Source: Gracilaria vermiculophylla
Lineage: Eukaryota > Rhodophyta > Florideophyceae > Gracilariales > Gracilariaceae
Reading direction: 5' to 3'
DNA length: 64,000 nt
Assembly (NCBI GenBank): GCA_019155205.2
Contig: JAHNZQ020000004.1
Location: 972,135-1,036,134 of the forward strand
The notes under the pieces were generated by a model. That model was given only the letters and a program-made list of their open reading frames with translations. It searched no databases and was not told the DNA's origin. This document shows positions 10,234 through 20,276 of this stretch, piece by piece (within the stretch, counting starts at the first letter, position 1; the number at the start of each line of letters is the position of its first letter). The translations under genes and the position numbers were made by a program.

Positions 10234-11765
10234 CCGTGCGGTTGTGTGTAGTTGACTCATGCTTTCTTTTTAGCGCAACTTTTGAACCATTATTTCCTAT
10301 CGCAACTTCTTAGACAAGGAGCTGCGTTTTTGTACAGACTTCAACGAGAAGGTTGCCCTTTAGCAGTGTTTGTGTGGTTCATACTACGTGGTACATACAA
10401 TACGCAAGTTATAATGCGACAAATCAAAGACTATTCTGCATTACTTTGGGGTTTCTCAACACTTGTTCTTATCTCAGACGTGGAAGTTTGCGTGCTTCTC
10501 TGCGCCATTGTTTTCTTTTGAGATTTTTTCCGCTGTCGCGATTGGAACGCGACAGGGTGTTCAGCATTTTTTCGCACAAGTCTTAACCTTTTACTAGGTG
10601 ATGTATGGCATGTGGAGCCAGCAATCCGTTTGCACAAAAAAGCAGAACGGGCTCGGATGGCTGCCAAATTTTTGATCTTGCATTTTCAACACGTTATTAG
10701 AGGAAAGAACGCTATGTTCCCCGCCTTTCGGCGACCTGAGGCGTTTGATGATCACACAACGCCTCACGTTCCCAGCATGCATTTTGTTAGGGGCGCTGTC
10801 GGTTTTGATCCGACTACACTCGGCTCACATCCGGTGCATTGATCAGCCGTTGGAGAAACGTGGGCTCTATTGTATGAGCACCATCAAACCGTGCTTCATC
10901 CATCAGAAGGAATCGATGATGTTCACTTTTTTTTCAGTTTTTTGAGACTCGATGCTTGGGGTTTGGTAAAGTCACATCACACAAACTTCAGCGGTCCGTG
11001 TTCTCTTCAAAACTGATCGAGGGAGCTAGTACCTCGTGCAAAATCGGTGACCAAAGCGATGTGATTCCGATCGGCACCGCACTGCATTTTTTTGCATCGT
11101 GTTGCATTTGTGCAAATTGTGTTTCGAATGACGCGCACGAATCAATAAACACGGAATCGAAAGTTGTGTAGTGACGTTATCGATCAACTTACATAGGACT
11201 GAATTGAAGATCATGTGCGAAGCGCGATACAAGAGTGGACATAGCAACTCGGATCGCATTGATGAGTTGGCGGCGCACATGGCGTTATCGAGCTGAACTG
11301 ATCATAATTTTCGGCGTGGACTTTCGGCGCGGCGCAATCATCTATCATTCACGTAGTGACTTAAACGCCCCTGGGGGTTCCGCTGCATCCATCACACGAG
11401 CTCCGTTCCGTCCTCTACGTGCAGAAATGAGCACGACATGTTGCGGTTTATGGATCATGTGGTAGGGTGCGGTGAAGGGCACGCCTCGTCGTTGGCAGCG
11501 TCAAGCACCAAAACGCTTTGGGCGACTCCACGGTCCGAGCTGCTTTCACTGTCGACGGCGACTTATCGTGCCACGTGTGTGGGCTAGATCGTGAAACTAG
11601 CTCGAAAATGAACCAGTCCAATGATGGTCGCTTGTCACTTTTTTGAATTTTCAAAAAATTGGTCGCATCATGATGATTGTAGGTGGCTTTTGCGTCCGTG
11701 ACATTGTGACGGCTTTGATGCTGTGTGGCTCACGAAAGCGCAATATATGCAATCTGCCGCAGCCG

Positions 11766-11816
<51 letters not shown>

Positions 11817-12206
11817 GTCGTGCGTCTCAAATGGAGTGCTCATTATCAAATTCCATATTCCAACGCCTGCCAGATGACGCAGGAATTCGATAAAGACACG
11901 GGGTGTGGCCACAGTATAATCGAATGCTTAAGTTGCAACGTCTGCTACCCAACATGCAAGCACAGGCACATACCTTGGTAACGAGATTGATACCAGAGCG
12001 AAGCAACATGATTCAGTACTCCTGCTGCCGCACGTAGGTCATGATTGATATGCCCACTTGGAACAAGTCGAGCGCATCGTGTAGCAAAAGGGAATACTGA
12101 GAAATTTGAATGGGTATAGATTGGACTCCGTTTTCATGAGCCAATACAAGAAATGGATGGTGTGAAATTAAAGACGACCAAGTTCATGTAGGGAGCCCAA
12201 GATTCA
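10234..12206. other. Convergent intergenic region with a long poly-C run
   Basis: About 2 kb lies between the 3' ends of the Sip5-like and Ipi1-like genes. GC is lower than in the flanking genes. The short open frames have no recognisable domain. The standout feature is an uninterrupted C run at 11766-11814. Confidence 0.55.
11766..11814. repeat. Poly-C homopolymer of 49 bases
   Basis: An uninterrupted run of 49 C on the + strand (poly-G on the other strand). Its exact length is likely to vary or to be affected by sequencing error. Confidence 0.9.
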
Positions 12207-14027
12207 TTATACAGAAACGTGGCAGACGGTGGTTTCAATTCTTTCCAGTTGAGCCTTCAACCTTGGACTGGGAACCGGCTTTAAAAGCTTGAGGGCCTTG
12301 ACCACAGAAACGGCTCTGTACTTTTGCTCACCTTCGCAGGCAACTGCAGCTTCAAGTCCCATGAGAAAGCGTTCCGCCAACTGCAAGAGCCCCTCCCTGT
12401 AGCAAAATCCAATGAACGACACCACTTTGTCGGCGGTGATGTCTTCGGCTGCAACAAGAACGCCAACAATCTGATCCACTTGGCGCTGATTGAGCTGCAA
12501 GGCCAGCCGCTGGGTACAAACAACGTCAATGAAATTATTCATCGTCACTTGTAATTCGTCGTCGTTACTTCTCACGACGATGAGAGATCGGTAAGCGCTG
12601 GAAAACAACCTGATCAATGCGTTGGCACAGTCGTCACTTTGCCCGTCATGTCCTTTTGCACGCACACAGGTGTGGATAGCAAAAGGAAGGCACTTGAAGA
12701 GTTGGCGCACTACAGTTTGGTTTGCGCTCATGTGCTTGAACACATACTCGCAGATTGGCAGGGATCTGGTGAGAACGTTGGCGTTTCCTCCGTGTGCAGC
12801 TACTTCAAAGCGATTGCACCACAACTGCAGAACTTGCAAGTTCTCTTGGCAGTTTTCGACATAGTTTTCAACGCAGCGCTCCAGGCCTGCGGGGTGCGAC
12901 CGGGCCTTCAGCGCAGAAACAATAAAGTGATGGCATGCATGAAAACGGCCGAGTTGAATTGCAGTGCCAGCGAGATTCACGTCCGCCGCGCCAATGTGGC
13001 CCTCGCTGTGCTGTGCAGACCACAAATTCAAACACCTCTGGACCGGCGTGTGATCCGCGTGTGGTGAACAGCTTGTGACGAGCAAGAGCAGCGCTTGCGA
13101 CGCGGAGACATACATGTTGAACTTGTTGGTGTCCTTGCGGGTGTCGGCGAGGGGAAAGCTTTCGGTGACCAAGTTTGCGACGCGAGCGATCAAGTTGGAG
13201 GCAAGGTGCGCGGAAAGGTTTGCGCAAAGGCGTCCGCTCCGCTTTTTGTGGGTTGCGGAGCGCTGGCGATGGTAGTAGAACGGCAGGCTTGAGGCGTGGT
13301 TGGCGGTGGGGCGATGCTGCGGCGCAGGGTTGGGTGCAGAGCTGCCGCAGCTGCCTCCGTGTTGGCACACGGAACAGATGGCGTGCAGTACCACGGTTCT
13401 TCCCTTGACACCGTTCGTGGCAGACAGCATGTCGCACAGGGACTCCAAAGGATTGGCGGTATCGGCAAACATGAGATGGGCGGGCAGACGGTTGGTGGCC
13501 ACCAGCAGCACCAGCGCTCGCGCGCCGTCCAAGCGGATGTCCAGGCGAATGTGGCTCAAACAGGCCAGTAAGGCAGTGGAGAAAATGGACCGAAACGGGC
13601 GCACGTCTTGCAAGAAGCGCCACACACTGACAAGCAAGTTGCGCGCAGCGGCTCTCGTGGGGGCGTTTTCGTCCGCAATGCGCGCGGCGGCGGCGTGGAT
13701 GGCGGGGGCCGGGGAGAGGGCGATGGCGGAGTGCGCGACGGCGTGGGTGGAGCGGAGGGCGTTGGCCAGCGCATTGAGCGCGGCTGTCCTGGTGTTGGCG
13801 TTGTGGTGCCGCGTGCGCGACAGCAGGTCCGGGAGGGAGAGCCCGGTTTGCGTGGACGTGAGCTGTTGCTCAGAGCGCGACTGATCCGGGACGAAAACGT
13901 GTCTGTGCCTGACGTCGGTGTGGGTGTAGTTGTCCGGGCGCGCTTTGCGTCCGAGCTTGGCGCTCTTCTTTTTGAAGTCGTGACGGTTGGAGGCCGCGGC
14001 TGTGGCCTTTCTCTTGGAGCGCGGCAT
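12207..14027 (-). CDS. Pre-rRNA processing protein Ipi1/TEX10 homologue
   Basis: The 606-residue protein starts at the ATG at 14027 (MPRSKRK), which places the family's basic N-terminus first. The segment DFKKKSAKLGRK, followed by an N-x-T pair and then LPDLLSRTRHHNANTRTAALNALANAL, is the signature of Ipi1/TEX10. These proteins act in the Rix1 (PELP1-TEX10-WDR18) complex in late 60S ribosome maturation and ITS2 processing. The remainder is HEAT-like helical sequence. The frame is open upstream of the chosen ATG, but that part has no family similarity. Single exon, nuclear/nucleolar by family. Confidence 0.88.
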   Translation of the reverse strand: MPRSKRKATAAASNRHDFKKKSAKLGRKARPDNYTHTDVRHRHVFVPDQSRSEQQLTSTQTGLSLPDLLSRTRHHNANTRTAALNALANALRSTHAVAHSAIALSPAPAIHAAAARIADENAPTRAAARNLLVSVWRFLQDVRPFRSIFSTALLACLSHIRLDIRLDGARALVLLVATNRLPAHLMFADTANPLESLCDMLSATNGVKGRTVVLHAICSVCQHGGSCGSSAPNPAPQHRPTANHASSLPFYYHRQRSATHKKRSGRLCANLSAHLASNLIARVANLVTESFPLADTRKDTNKFNMYVSASQALLLLVTSCSPHADHTPVQRCLNLWSAQHSEGHIGAADVNLAGTAIQLGRFHACHHFIVSALKARSHPAGLERCVENYVENCQENLQVLQLWCNRFEVAAHGGNANVLTRSLPICEYVFKHMSANQTVVRQLFKCLPFAIHTCVRAKGHDGQSDDCANALIRLFSSAYRSLIVVRSNDDELQVTMNNFIDVVCTQRLALQLNQRQVDQIVGVLVAAEDITADKVVSFIGFCYREGLLQLAERFLMGLEAAVACEGEQKYRAVSVVKALKLLKPVPSPRLKAQLERIETTVCHVSV

Positions 14028-14581
14028 GGGCGGATGGTGTTGAGCGATTGGGCTCCTCCTTGTTTGTGTGTGGCACTGTGCCCATGTGAGACAAACGATG
14101 CGGACGGGGAACGAGGCGGTGTGAAGGGATGGGGCTCGCACCGCTGCCGCAACGATGACATGAGCACTTGTGAGGACGCGCGGCGGAGACGGGATCTTGG
14201 AGACGGGATCTTGGGGACGGGATCTTGGAGCTGTTCGCTGCCATTACTTGATTTTATTTATAATTGTAGCATGAATTTGCTCGCTAATGCGCGTGCTCCT
14301 CGATGTGTCACCAAACTTGAGGTCCTGTACGTCATGTCAGTCGCCCCAGCGATGGCATGTGCATTTGACCGAAGAGCGATGGAACAAAGACGAAGAGAGA
14401 AGACAAAAAAAAAACTGTTGATAGTTAAGGTGGTAAACGAGTAATGTGTGCCCAGCGTGCAGTGCTGTTTTCAAAGAAGAGCAACCGTTTCACCGTCGTG
14501 CAGCCGCGCATGCACTGTTTCAGCTGTGCAGCGGCGCGCCGGCGCAGCGTTGCGGCAAAAGAAAGAGCGCGGCGGCGCGGG
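14028..14581. other. Intergenic region at the edge of the GC island
   Basis: Contains the Ipi1 promoter side and the 3' flank of the PHD-finger gene. A triplicated GGGATCTTGG(A/G) unit sits at about 14190-14230. Composition shifts sharply from moderate to very high GC at about 14500. No gene seen. Confidence 0.5.
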
Positions 14582-14901
14582 CTACAGGCGGTTTGCGAGG
14601 CAGGAGGAGGTCAAGGCGTGCTCGTCGGGAAAGTGCTCGGGCGCGAGCGAGAAGTGGCGGCGGTTGGCCAGCCACCACTGGCTGAGCGCGTGCGGCGCGG
14701 CGCGGCAGTCGAAGCGCGAGAAGGCGACGACGCGCAGGCAGCGGCTGTCGTCGTACAGCACGCGCACGGCGCCGGAGAAGTACGAGCGGTACGGCAGGTC
14801 GACGAACATGGAGGCGTGGAAGCGCTTGCGCGGCGCGACGTTGAGCATGACCCACGCGCGCGTGCCGCCGGCCTGCACAAACTGCGGCTCGTCGGGCGGC
14901 G

Positions 14902-14956
<55 letters not shown>

Positions 14957-16468
14957 TGCGGGCGGCGAAGGCGGCGGCAGCGGCAGCGGCAGCGGCAGCG
15001 GCGGCGGCGGTGGTGCCGGCGGCGGCGGCGGCGATGCGCGCGGCGGCGCGCGCTGCAGTGGCGCCGGAGACAGCGGCGCCGAGTGCGCCGAGTGCGCCGA
15101 GTGCGCCGAGAGCGAGGCGGCGCGCTTGTCCGCGGCGGAGACGGTGCTTTTGGCGGCGGCGGCGGCGGCGGGCGGCGGGGTGCGGGCGCGGTGGGCAAAG
15201 GGGTTGGACAGGGCGGAGGAGCCGGGGTGGGCGGCGGCGTCGCACAGGGCGGCGGCGGCGCGCATGAGGGCGGAGCCGTTGGAGGAGGCCGGGCGGCTGT
15301 ACGCGGCGTGGCTGGCGGCGTGGCTGAGCGCGGCGCGCACGAGCGCCGCGTCGTCCGACGACTGGTGCTGACTGACAGGCGCGTTGGGGCGGGTGGCGTG
15401 CGGCGGCGGCGACGGCGCCTCGCGCGCTGCAAGGGAGAGGCGCTGGCGCGCGTGCTGGCGCGCGCGCGCGCTCTGCGGCGCGGCGGCCGGCGCTCGGCCA
15501 GGCTGAGGCTGAGGCTGGTGTGGCGCGCGCTCGGCGGGCGTTTGCGCCGGATCGGAGCGTCTGGAGCGCGAAATGGGGCGCTCGCGCGGCGGCGGCGGCG
15601 GCGGCGGCGGTGGAGGCGGTGGAGACGGTGGAGGCGGTGGAGGCGGCGGAGGCGGCGGAGGCGGCGGAGGCGGCGGAGGCGGCGGGGCGCTGGATCGGGC
15701 GGGGGGCGGCGCGGGGCTGGAGGCGTGGGCGGGGTCGGGGCGCGGGGGCGGGGGGGTGCGGTAGCACGACGCAGAGGTGTGGTGGACGGGGTGGCGGCGG
15801 GCGCAGTCGGCGAGCGGGACGGAGGCGGTGCGGCTCGGGGACGGGGGGGCGGGGTGCGCAAGCGGCGGGGGCGACGCGGGGACGACGGCGGGGGGGGGCG
15901 CGAGGAGGGCGGGCGGGGTGGGGACGGGGCGAGGGAGCAGGTCGGGGCGGGGGGCGCGGCGGCAGACGGGGCAGGTCCAGTGGGCGTTGCGGCGGCGGGG
16001 GGGGCGGGCGGCGCGGGGCGGCAGGCAGCGCAGGTGGAAGCAGAGGCGGCAGCGGGCGCAGGCGCGCAGCGCGGCGCGGTGGTCGTACTTGGCGACGGCG
16101 CGGCGCACGCACGGCAGGCAGCGGCGGTGCTCGCGCAGCAGCGGCATGGCGGCGAGCGGCACGGCGTGCGCGCGCGCGGCGGCGTGGCAGCGCGCGCACA
16201 GCCACGCGCCCAGCGGCACGGACGAGCGCGGCGGGCGCATGCAGAAGGTGTGGCAGCCGGCGGCGCACGCGTCGCACAGCACCATGCGCGCGTAGTCGCC
16301 CAGCGCGCCGCACGCCGTGCACGCCGTGCGCTCGATGCGCATGTCCACGTCGCTGCTCACGTCGCTGTGCGCGTCGCCGCGCGGCGCGTCGTGGCGCGCC
16401 GGCGCGCCCCCGCCGTCGTCGCCGTCGTCGCCGCGCTCTTCGCTGGCGTGCTTGCGGCGCGGCGCCAT
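14582..16468 (-). CDS. Double PHD-finger protein with long Pro/Ala tracts
   Basis: The 628-residue protein starts at the ATG at 16468 (MAPRRKHASEERGDD). Residues 50-94 form a PHD finger (C50, C53, C65, C68, H73, C76, C91, C94). Residues 117-169 form a second PHD-like finger (C117, C120, C137, C140, H145, C148, C166, C169). PHD fingers read histone tails, so a chromatin role is likely. The middle (about 180-510) is low-complexity, with poly-Pro encoded by GGC/GGA repeats and a poly-Ala run. The last ~110 residues are ordinary protein sequence (AWVMLNVAPRKRFHASMF, LPYRSYFSGAVRVLY) that I do not recognise and that may be a folded effector domain. The sequence lies in the GC island, so codon third positions are almost all G or C. 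Homopolymer lengths may be unreliable. Confidence 0.75.
14905..14956. repeat. (CGG)n tract coding poly-Ala
   Basis: About 17 CGG/GGC triplets, read on the minus strand as a poly-Ala run in the PHD-finger protein. Confidence 0.9.
15586..15686. repeat. GGC/GGA/GGT triplet tract coding poly-Pro
   Basis: More than 30 GGN triplets on the + strand, read on the minus strand as uninterrupted Pro in the PHD-finger protein. Confidence 0.9.
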
Positions 16469-16851
16469 GCGGCATCGGCGGCGGCGGCGGCGGCGGCGGC
16501 GAGTGGATGACGGCGAAAAACTGGCGCCGGCCGCGCCGGCCGCGCCGGCCGCTTTTCTACAGCACGTGCTTTGCGTCGCCCTCTGCGTAGCCAACGCAAG
16601 TTGTGTTGGCCGGTTGCCAATTCGCGTTGTGCGACGGCTCGGCGACGCGCATCGCCGCTGCCTGCGCGCTGCGCCAGTGCGCGCCGCCGTGGGGGTGGTG
16701 GCCGGAGGCGCCGCGCGAATGCGCCGCGTGTGCGTTGCGCGATGCACTTGGGGGTGTGTTGGCCGTGCGCGGCTGCGCCTTTGGTGCCTACCTAGCCGCA
16801 CTCACGTTGCGCGAGTGTGCGCGACGGGCGCCGCGGCGCGCGCCGCCGCCG
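16469..16851. other. GC-rich intergenic region
   Basis: The spacer between the PHD-finger gene start and the permease 3' end. It includes a (CGG)n run just upstream of the PHD start and a GGCCGCGCC tandem at 16528-16550. No gene seen. Confidence 0.5.
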
Positions 16852-17918
16852 TCACGGCCACAGGTGCGACGCGATGAGCGCCAGCGGCGGGAGCGCCAGC
16901 GCGGCCAGCAGCGCGTCGCCGCCGCGCAGCGCGCGCCGCATGCGCGCCGTGCGCGCCGCGCGCCGCTGCCGCCACGCCATCGCCGCCGGCAGCACGCCGA
17001 ACAGCACGGCCACGCCCCACGTGCCGGCCGCGTCCAGCACCGCCACCGCCGCGTGCGGCCACAGCGCGCCCACCGCCGCCGCCGGCGCCACCGCCGCCGC
17101 CACGTCCGCCGCCGTCACCGCGCGCGCGCCGCCGGCCACCGCCTGCCGCGCGTCGGCGCACACGGCGCTCAGCCCGTCCGCAAACCCCACGAAGCTCGTC
17201 GCCACCGCCAGCGTGGAGAACAGCGCCACCAGCGGCCGCGCGCCGCCGCCCGCCGCGCCGCCGCGCAGCACCGCCGCGTCGTACGCCACGAACATCAGCA
17301 TGGGCACGCCGCTGCCGACCACCACGGCGCGCCGGATGCGCCGCGCGTCCCCCTCCAGCCGCATCGCCACCTGCCCGACCACGTTGTGGAACACGCACGA
17401 CACCAGCAGCACGGGCAGCAGCGGCCCGTGCGCCACCAGCGCCCAGTGCGCCGCGCGCGCCGCAACGCCGTCGCCGCCGCCGCCGCCGCCGCCGCCGCGC
17501 GCGCGCGCCGCCGCCAGCAGCACGCCGCCCAGCGCCGCCACGGCCGCGCCCACCATGGCGTTGTTGGCGGCCGCCAGCCGCCGCGCCGGCAGCGCGCACA
17601 CCGCCGCGCCCATCAGCGCGCCGAACGCCGCCGCGTGCGCGCGCGCCGCGCCCGCCCACGCCGCGGGCAGCGGCGCGCGCGCCGCGTCGCCCGCCGCGCG
17701 CAGCAGCTCGAACGCCGCCGCGCCGCCCTGCGCCGCGTACGCGCTCAGCACCGCGTAGTGCAGCAGCACGTACAGCGCCGTGGCCGCCGCGCCGCCGCGC
17801 CGCCCCAGCGTGGCCGCCGCCAGCGACAGCATGGACACGCCGTCGGCGCGCCCGCGCGCGCACGCGCAGTTCACGCTCAGCTCTGCGCCGCCCGCGGGGG
17901 AGGGGGTTAGAAGCGCGT

Positions 17919-17955
<37 letters not shown>

Positions 17956-18435
17956 TGGCTACTTACCGCTCAGCAGGAGCGCCGTGGCCACCATGTAGCC
18001 CCACACGGCGACGAGCGCCAGCGAGGACGGCAGCAGCCCGACCGGCTCGGACACGGTGGGCAGCGTGAGCACGCCGGCGCCAATCATGGTGCCCTACGCG
18101 GCGCGGCGCGGGGGGGGGCGGGTCAGCACACGGTGCGTGCGCGGCGCGGCACGGCAGACAGGGGCGGGCGGCGCTCGCTGACGTACGGCGATGAGGCAGG
18201 TGCACGCCAGCTGCGGCGGCGGCACGCGGCGCAGCACGCCGCGCGCGTCGGGCTCCACGTTGGAGAACATGCGCTCGCAGTGCGGCGGCGGCGGCGGCGG
18301 CGCGGCGCGCGCGACGGGCGGGGCGCGCGACGCGACGCGGGGGGCGCGCAGCGGGAGCGCGGGGCGGCGGCGCAGGCGCAGCGGCGGCGCGAAGGGCGGC
18401 GACGCGAAGGCGCAGGTGGTGGCGGCGGCGGCCAT
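16852..18435 (-). CDS. Plastid-targeted aromatic amino acid (Tyr/Trp) permease, three exons
   Basis: I assemble this as complement(join(16852..17882, 17967..18093, 18187..18435)), coding 468 residues. Exon 1 begins MAAAATTCAFASPP and is rich in Ala, Arg, Ser and Pro with few acids, like a plastid transit peptide. Joining exons 1 and 2 gives LIAGTMIGAGVLTLP, the hallmark first helix of the tyrosine/tryptophan permease family. Exon 2 ends MVATALLLS and splices to a Glu codon continuing LSVNCACARG. Exon 3 holds PVLLVSCVFHNVVGQVA, RIRRAVVVGSGVPML and LFSTLAVATSFVGFADGL, all conserved in the family. About 11 membrane segments are expected, and the likely role is aromatic amino acid transport across a plastid membrane. 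Both introns are canonical with good branch points, which supports the model strongly. Confidence 0.85.
17883..17966 (-). other. Intron 2 of the permease gene (84 nt)
   Basis: Donor GTAAGT, a CTTCTAACC branch point about 27 nt before the acceptor, and acceptor GCAG. It contains a GCC-triplet run. Splicing restores the permease frame through a split Glu codon. Confidence 0.85.
18094..18186 (-). other. Intron 1 of the permease gene (93 nt)
   Basis: Donor GTACGT, branch point TGCTGACC, acceptor GTAG. It is a phase 0 intron whose removal joins LIA to GTMIGAG, reconstituting the conserved first permease helix. Confidence 0.85.
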
Positions 18436-18766
18436 GGCGCTGCGTGGCGGCGCGTGGGCGGCACGGCGCAGGCGGCGCGCGGCGCGCGCTTTATTGGCGG
18501 TGGTGCTGCGCGCGCGGAGTGTGTGGCGCGCGCGCGGCGCGCGGCGCGCGCGGCGGCGGCCAATCACGGCGGCGGCGCGGAGGCGCAGGCGGCGGCGAGG
18601 CGCGCCAGCGCGGCGGCGAGCGCGCGGCGCAGCGCGGCGCGGCGCGGCGGCGCGGCCACGAAGACGAGCGCGGCGCGCGGCGGCGACGGCGGCGGCGGCG
18701 GCGGCGCGTGGCGCAGCGGGTGCGCCACCAGCGTGGCGGCCGGGCGCGCGCGCAGCTGCGGCAGCT

Positions 18767-18797
<31 letters not shown>

Positions 18798-18910
18798 GTC
18801 GCGCGGCGGCGGCACGCCCGGCGCCAGCGTCAGCCGCCGCTCGCGCAGCGCGCCGCCGGGCGCGGGGCGCAGCACGCGCGGCGGCGGCTGCGGCGGCTGC
18901 GGCGGCGGGC

Positions 18911-18950
<40 letters not shown>

Positions 18951-19248
18951 GAGCAGCGGCGGCGGCGGCGCGCGGCAGCGGCGGCGGCGGCGGCGGCTGC
19001 GGCTGCGGCGGCGCGCGCGAGACGCGGCGCTGGCGGCGTGGCTTTGCGTGCGGCGGCTGCGCGTGCGGCGCGCGGCGCGCGGCGCGCAGGGCGGGAGCGC
19101 GCAAAACATACAACGGCGCGGCGGAAAGCGCGCGTGCCTTAAACGCGCGCGCGCGCGCGCGCCGCCGTGAGCCAAAAACGCGCGGCGCGCGCGGCAGCGG
19201 CGCATCGGCCTCGCGCCCGCGCGCCCGCCCGCCCGCCCGCCCGCGCGC
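18436..19248. promoter_or_regulatory. GC-rich divergent intergenic region
   Basis: Separates the permease (-) and the C2H2 gene (+). It is GC-saturated, with CGG runs at about 18680-18800 and 18910-19010 and a GCGCGC run at 19145-19162. Stop codons are rare here by composition alone, so very long open frames on both strands are not evidence of genes. Confidence 0.5.
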
Positions 19249-19314
19249 ATGGACATCACGCAGCTCGTGTGCGTCGACCGGTCGCCGCGCGCGCCGCCGC
19301 TGCTCGCGCCGCCG

Positions 19315-19360
<46 letters not shown>

Positions 19361-19470
19361 TGCTCGCGCCGCGCGCGCTCCCGCCGACGGCGCGCGCGGA
19401 GCGCGCACAGCGCGCGCCGTTTGGCTTGGCGCCGGCGGCGGCGGCGGCGGCGCCCCCCCCGCCGCCCCCA

Positions 19471-19531
<61 letters not shown>

Positions 19532-20043
19532 GCGTGCGCTGCGCGCTGTGCGGCAAGACGTTCAGCGGCATCTCGTCGCACAACCGGCACGTCTCGCGCA
19601 CGCACCACAAGGCGCGGCCGTTCGGCTGCGCGCACTGCGCGCAGCACTTTGGGCAGAAGGGCAGCCTGCAGCGGCACGTGGCGGCCGTGCACCTCAAGGC
19701 GCGCCCGTTCGGCTGCGCGCGCTGCGGCAAGCGCTTCGGGCGCAAGGACAACATGGACATGCACGTGAGCACGGTGCACCTCGGCCGCCGCCCGTTCAAG
19801 TGCGAGCTGTGCGCCAAGAGCTTTGGCGGCCGCCGCCCGCTGCGCATCCACCGCCAGACCGTGCACCTCAACCTGCGCCCGCTGCAGTGCCGCGTGTGCC
19901 TCAAGCGCTTTGGCCAGCGCTCCAACCTCAACGTGCACGCGCGCGTGCACGCGCGCGACGCCGCCGCCGCCGCCGCCGCCGCGGGCAGTGCCAACCACCA
20001 GCAACATGGCGCTCAGCCGCCCGCCGCTGCGCCGCCGCAGTGA
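19249..20043 (+). CDS. Five-finger C2H2 zinc-finger protein
   Basis: The 264-residue protein starts MDITQLVCVDRSP at 19249. After poly-Pro and poly-Ala tracts come five consecutive C2H2 fingers (about residues 98-235). They open with CALCGKTF, CAHCAQHF, CARCGKRF, CELCAKSF and CRVCLKRF, each followed by His-x4-His or His-x3-His pairs. Linkers such as HLKARPFG replace the canonical TGEKP, and the repeats are close in sequence, suggesting recent tandem duplication of fingers. The likely role is a nuclear nucleic-acid-binding regulator; the target is unknown. Single exon. The homopolymer tracts are encoded by nearly pure GCC/GCG triplets. Confidence 0.88.
19309..19360. repeat. (CCG)n tract coding poly-Pro
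   Basis: CCG triplet run in the N-terminal part of the C2H2 gene. Confidence 0.9.
19472..19530. repeat. (GCG)n tract coding poly-Ala
   Basis: About 19 GCG triplets immediately before the first zinc finger. Confidence 0.9.
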
Positions 20044-20230
20044 GCAACAGCAACAACAACAACAACAACAAACAAAGGCTACAAGGCGCTCAGCCGCGCA
20101 ACGTGGCGCCGCCAGCGCGCCGCGCCGCGCCCCCTTTTTCGACACGCCACAACCGTAGCGCGCGTTTTATCACACACGCATTTGTGCTAAAAGCCGCGCG
20201 CGCCCTCGCCACATTCCCCCCCCACCCGCC

Positions 20231-20236
20231 TCACCG

Positions 20237-20276
<40 letters not shown>

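Noticed and set aside
14444..16510. Long + strand open frame (688 codons) across the PHD-finger gene
   Set aside because: It is the antisense shadow of the minus-strand PHD gene in DNA so GC-rich that stops are rare. Its product is Arg/Gly/Ala low complexity with no motif.
18094..20145. Long minus-strand open frame (683 codons) over the permease 5' end and C2H2 gene
   Set aside because: It overlaps the real C2H2 gene antisense and part of permease exon 1 in frame by chance continuation through the intron donor. Low-complexity Ala/Arg product.
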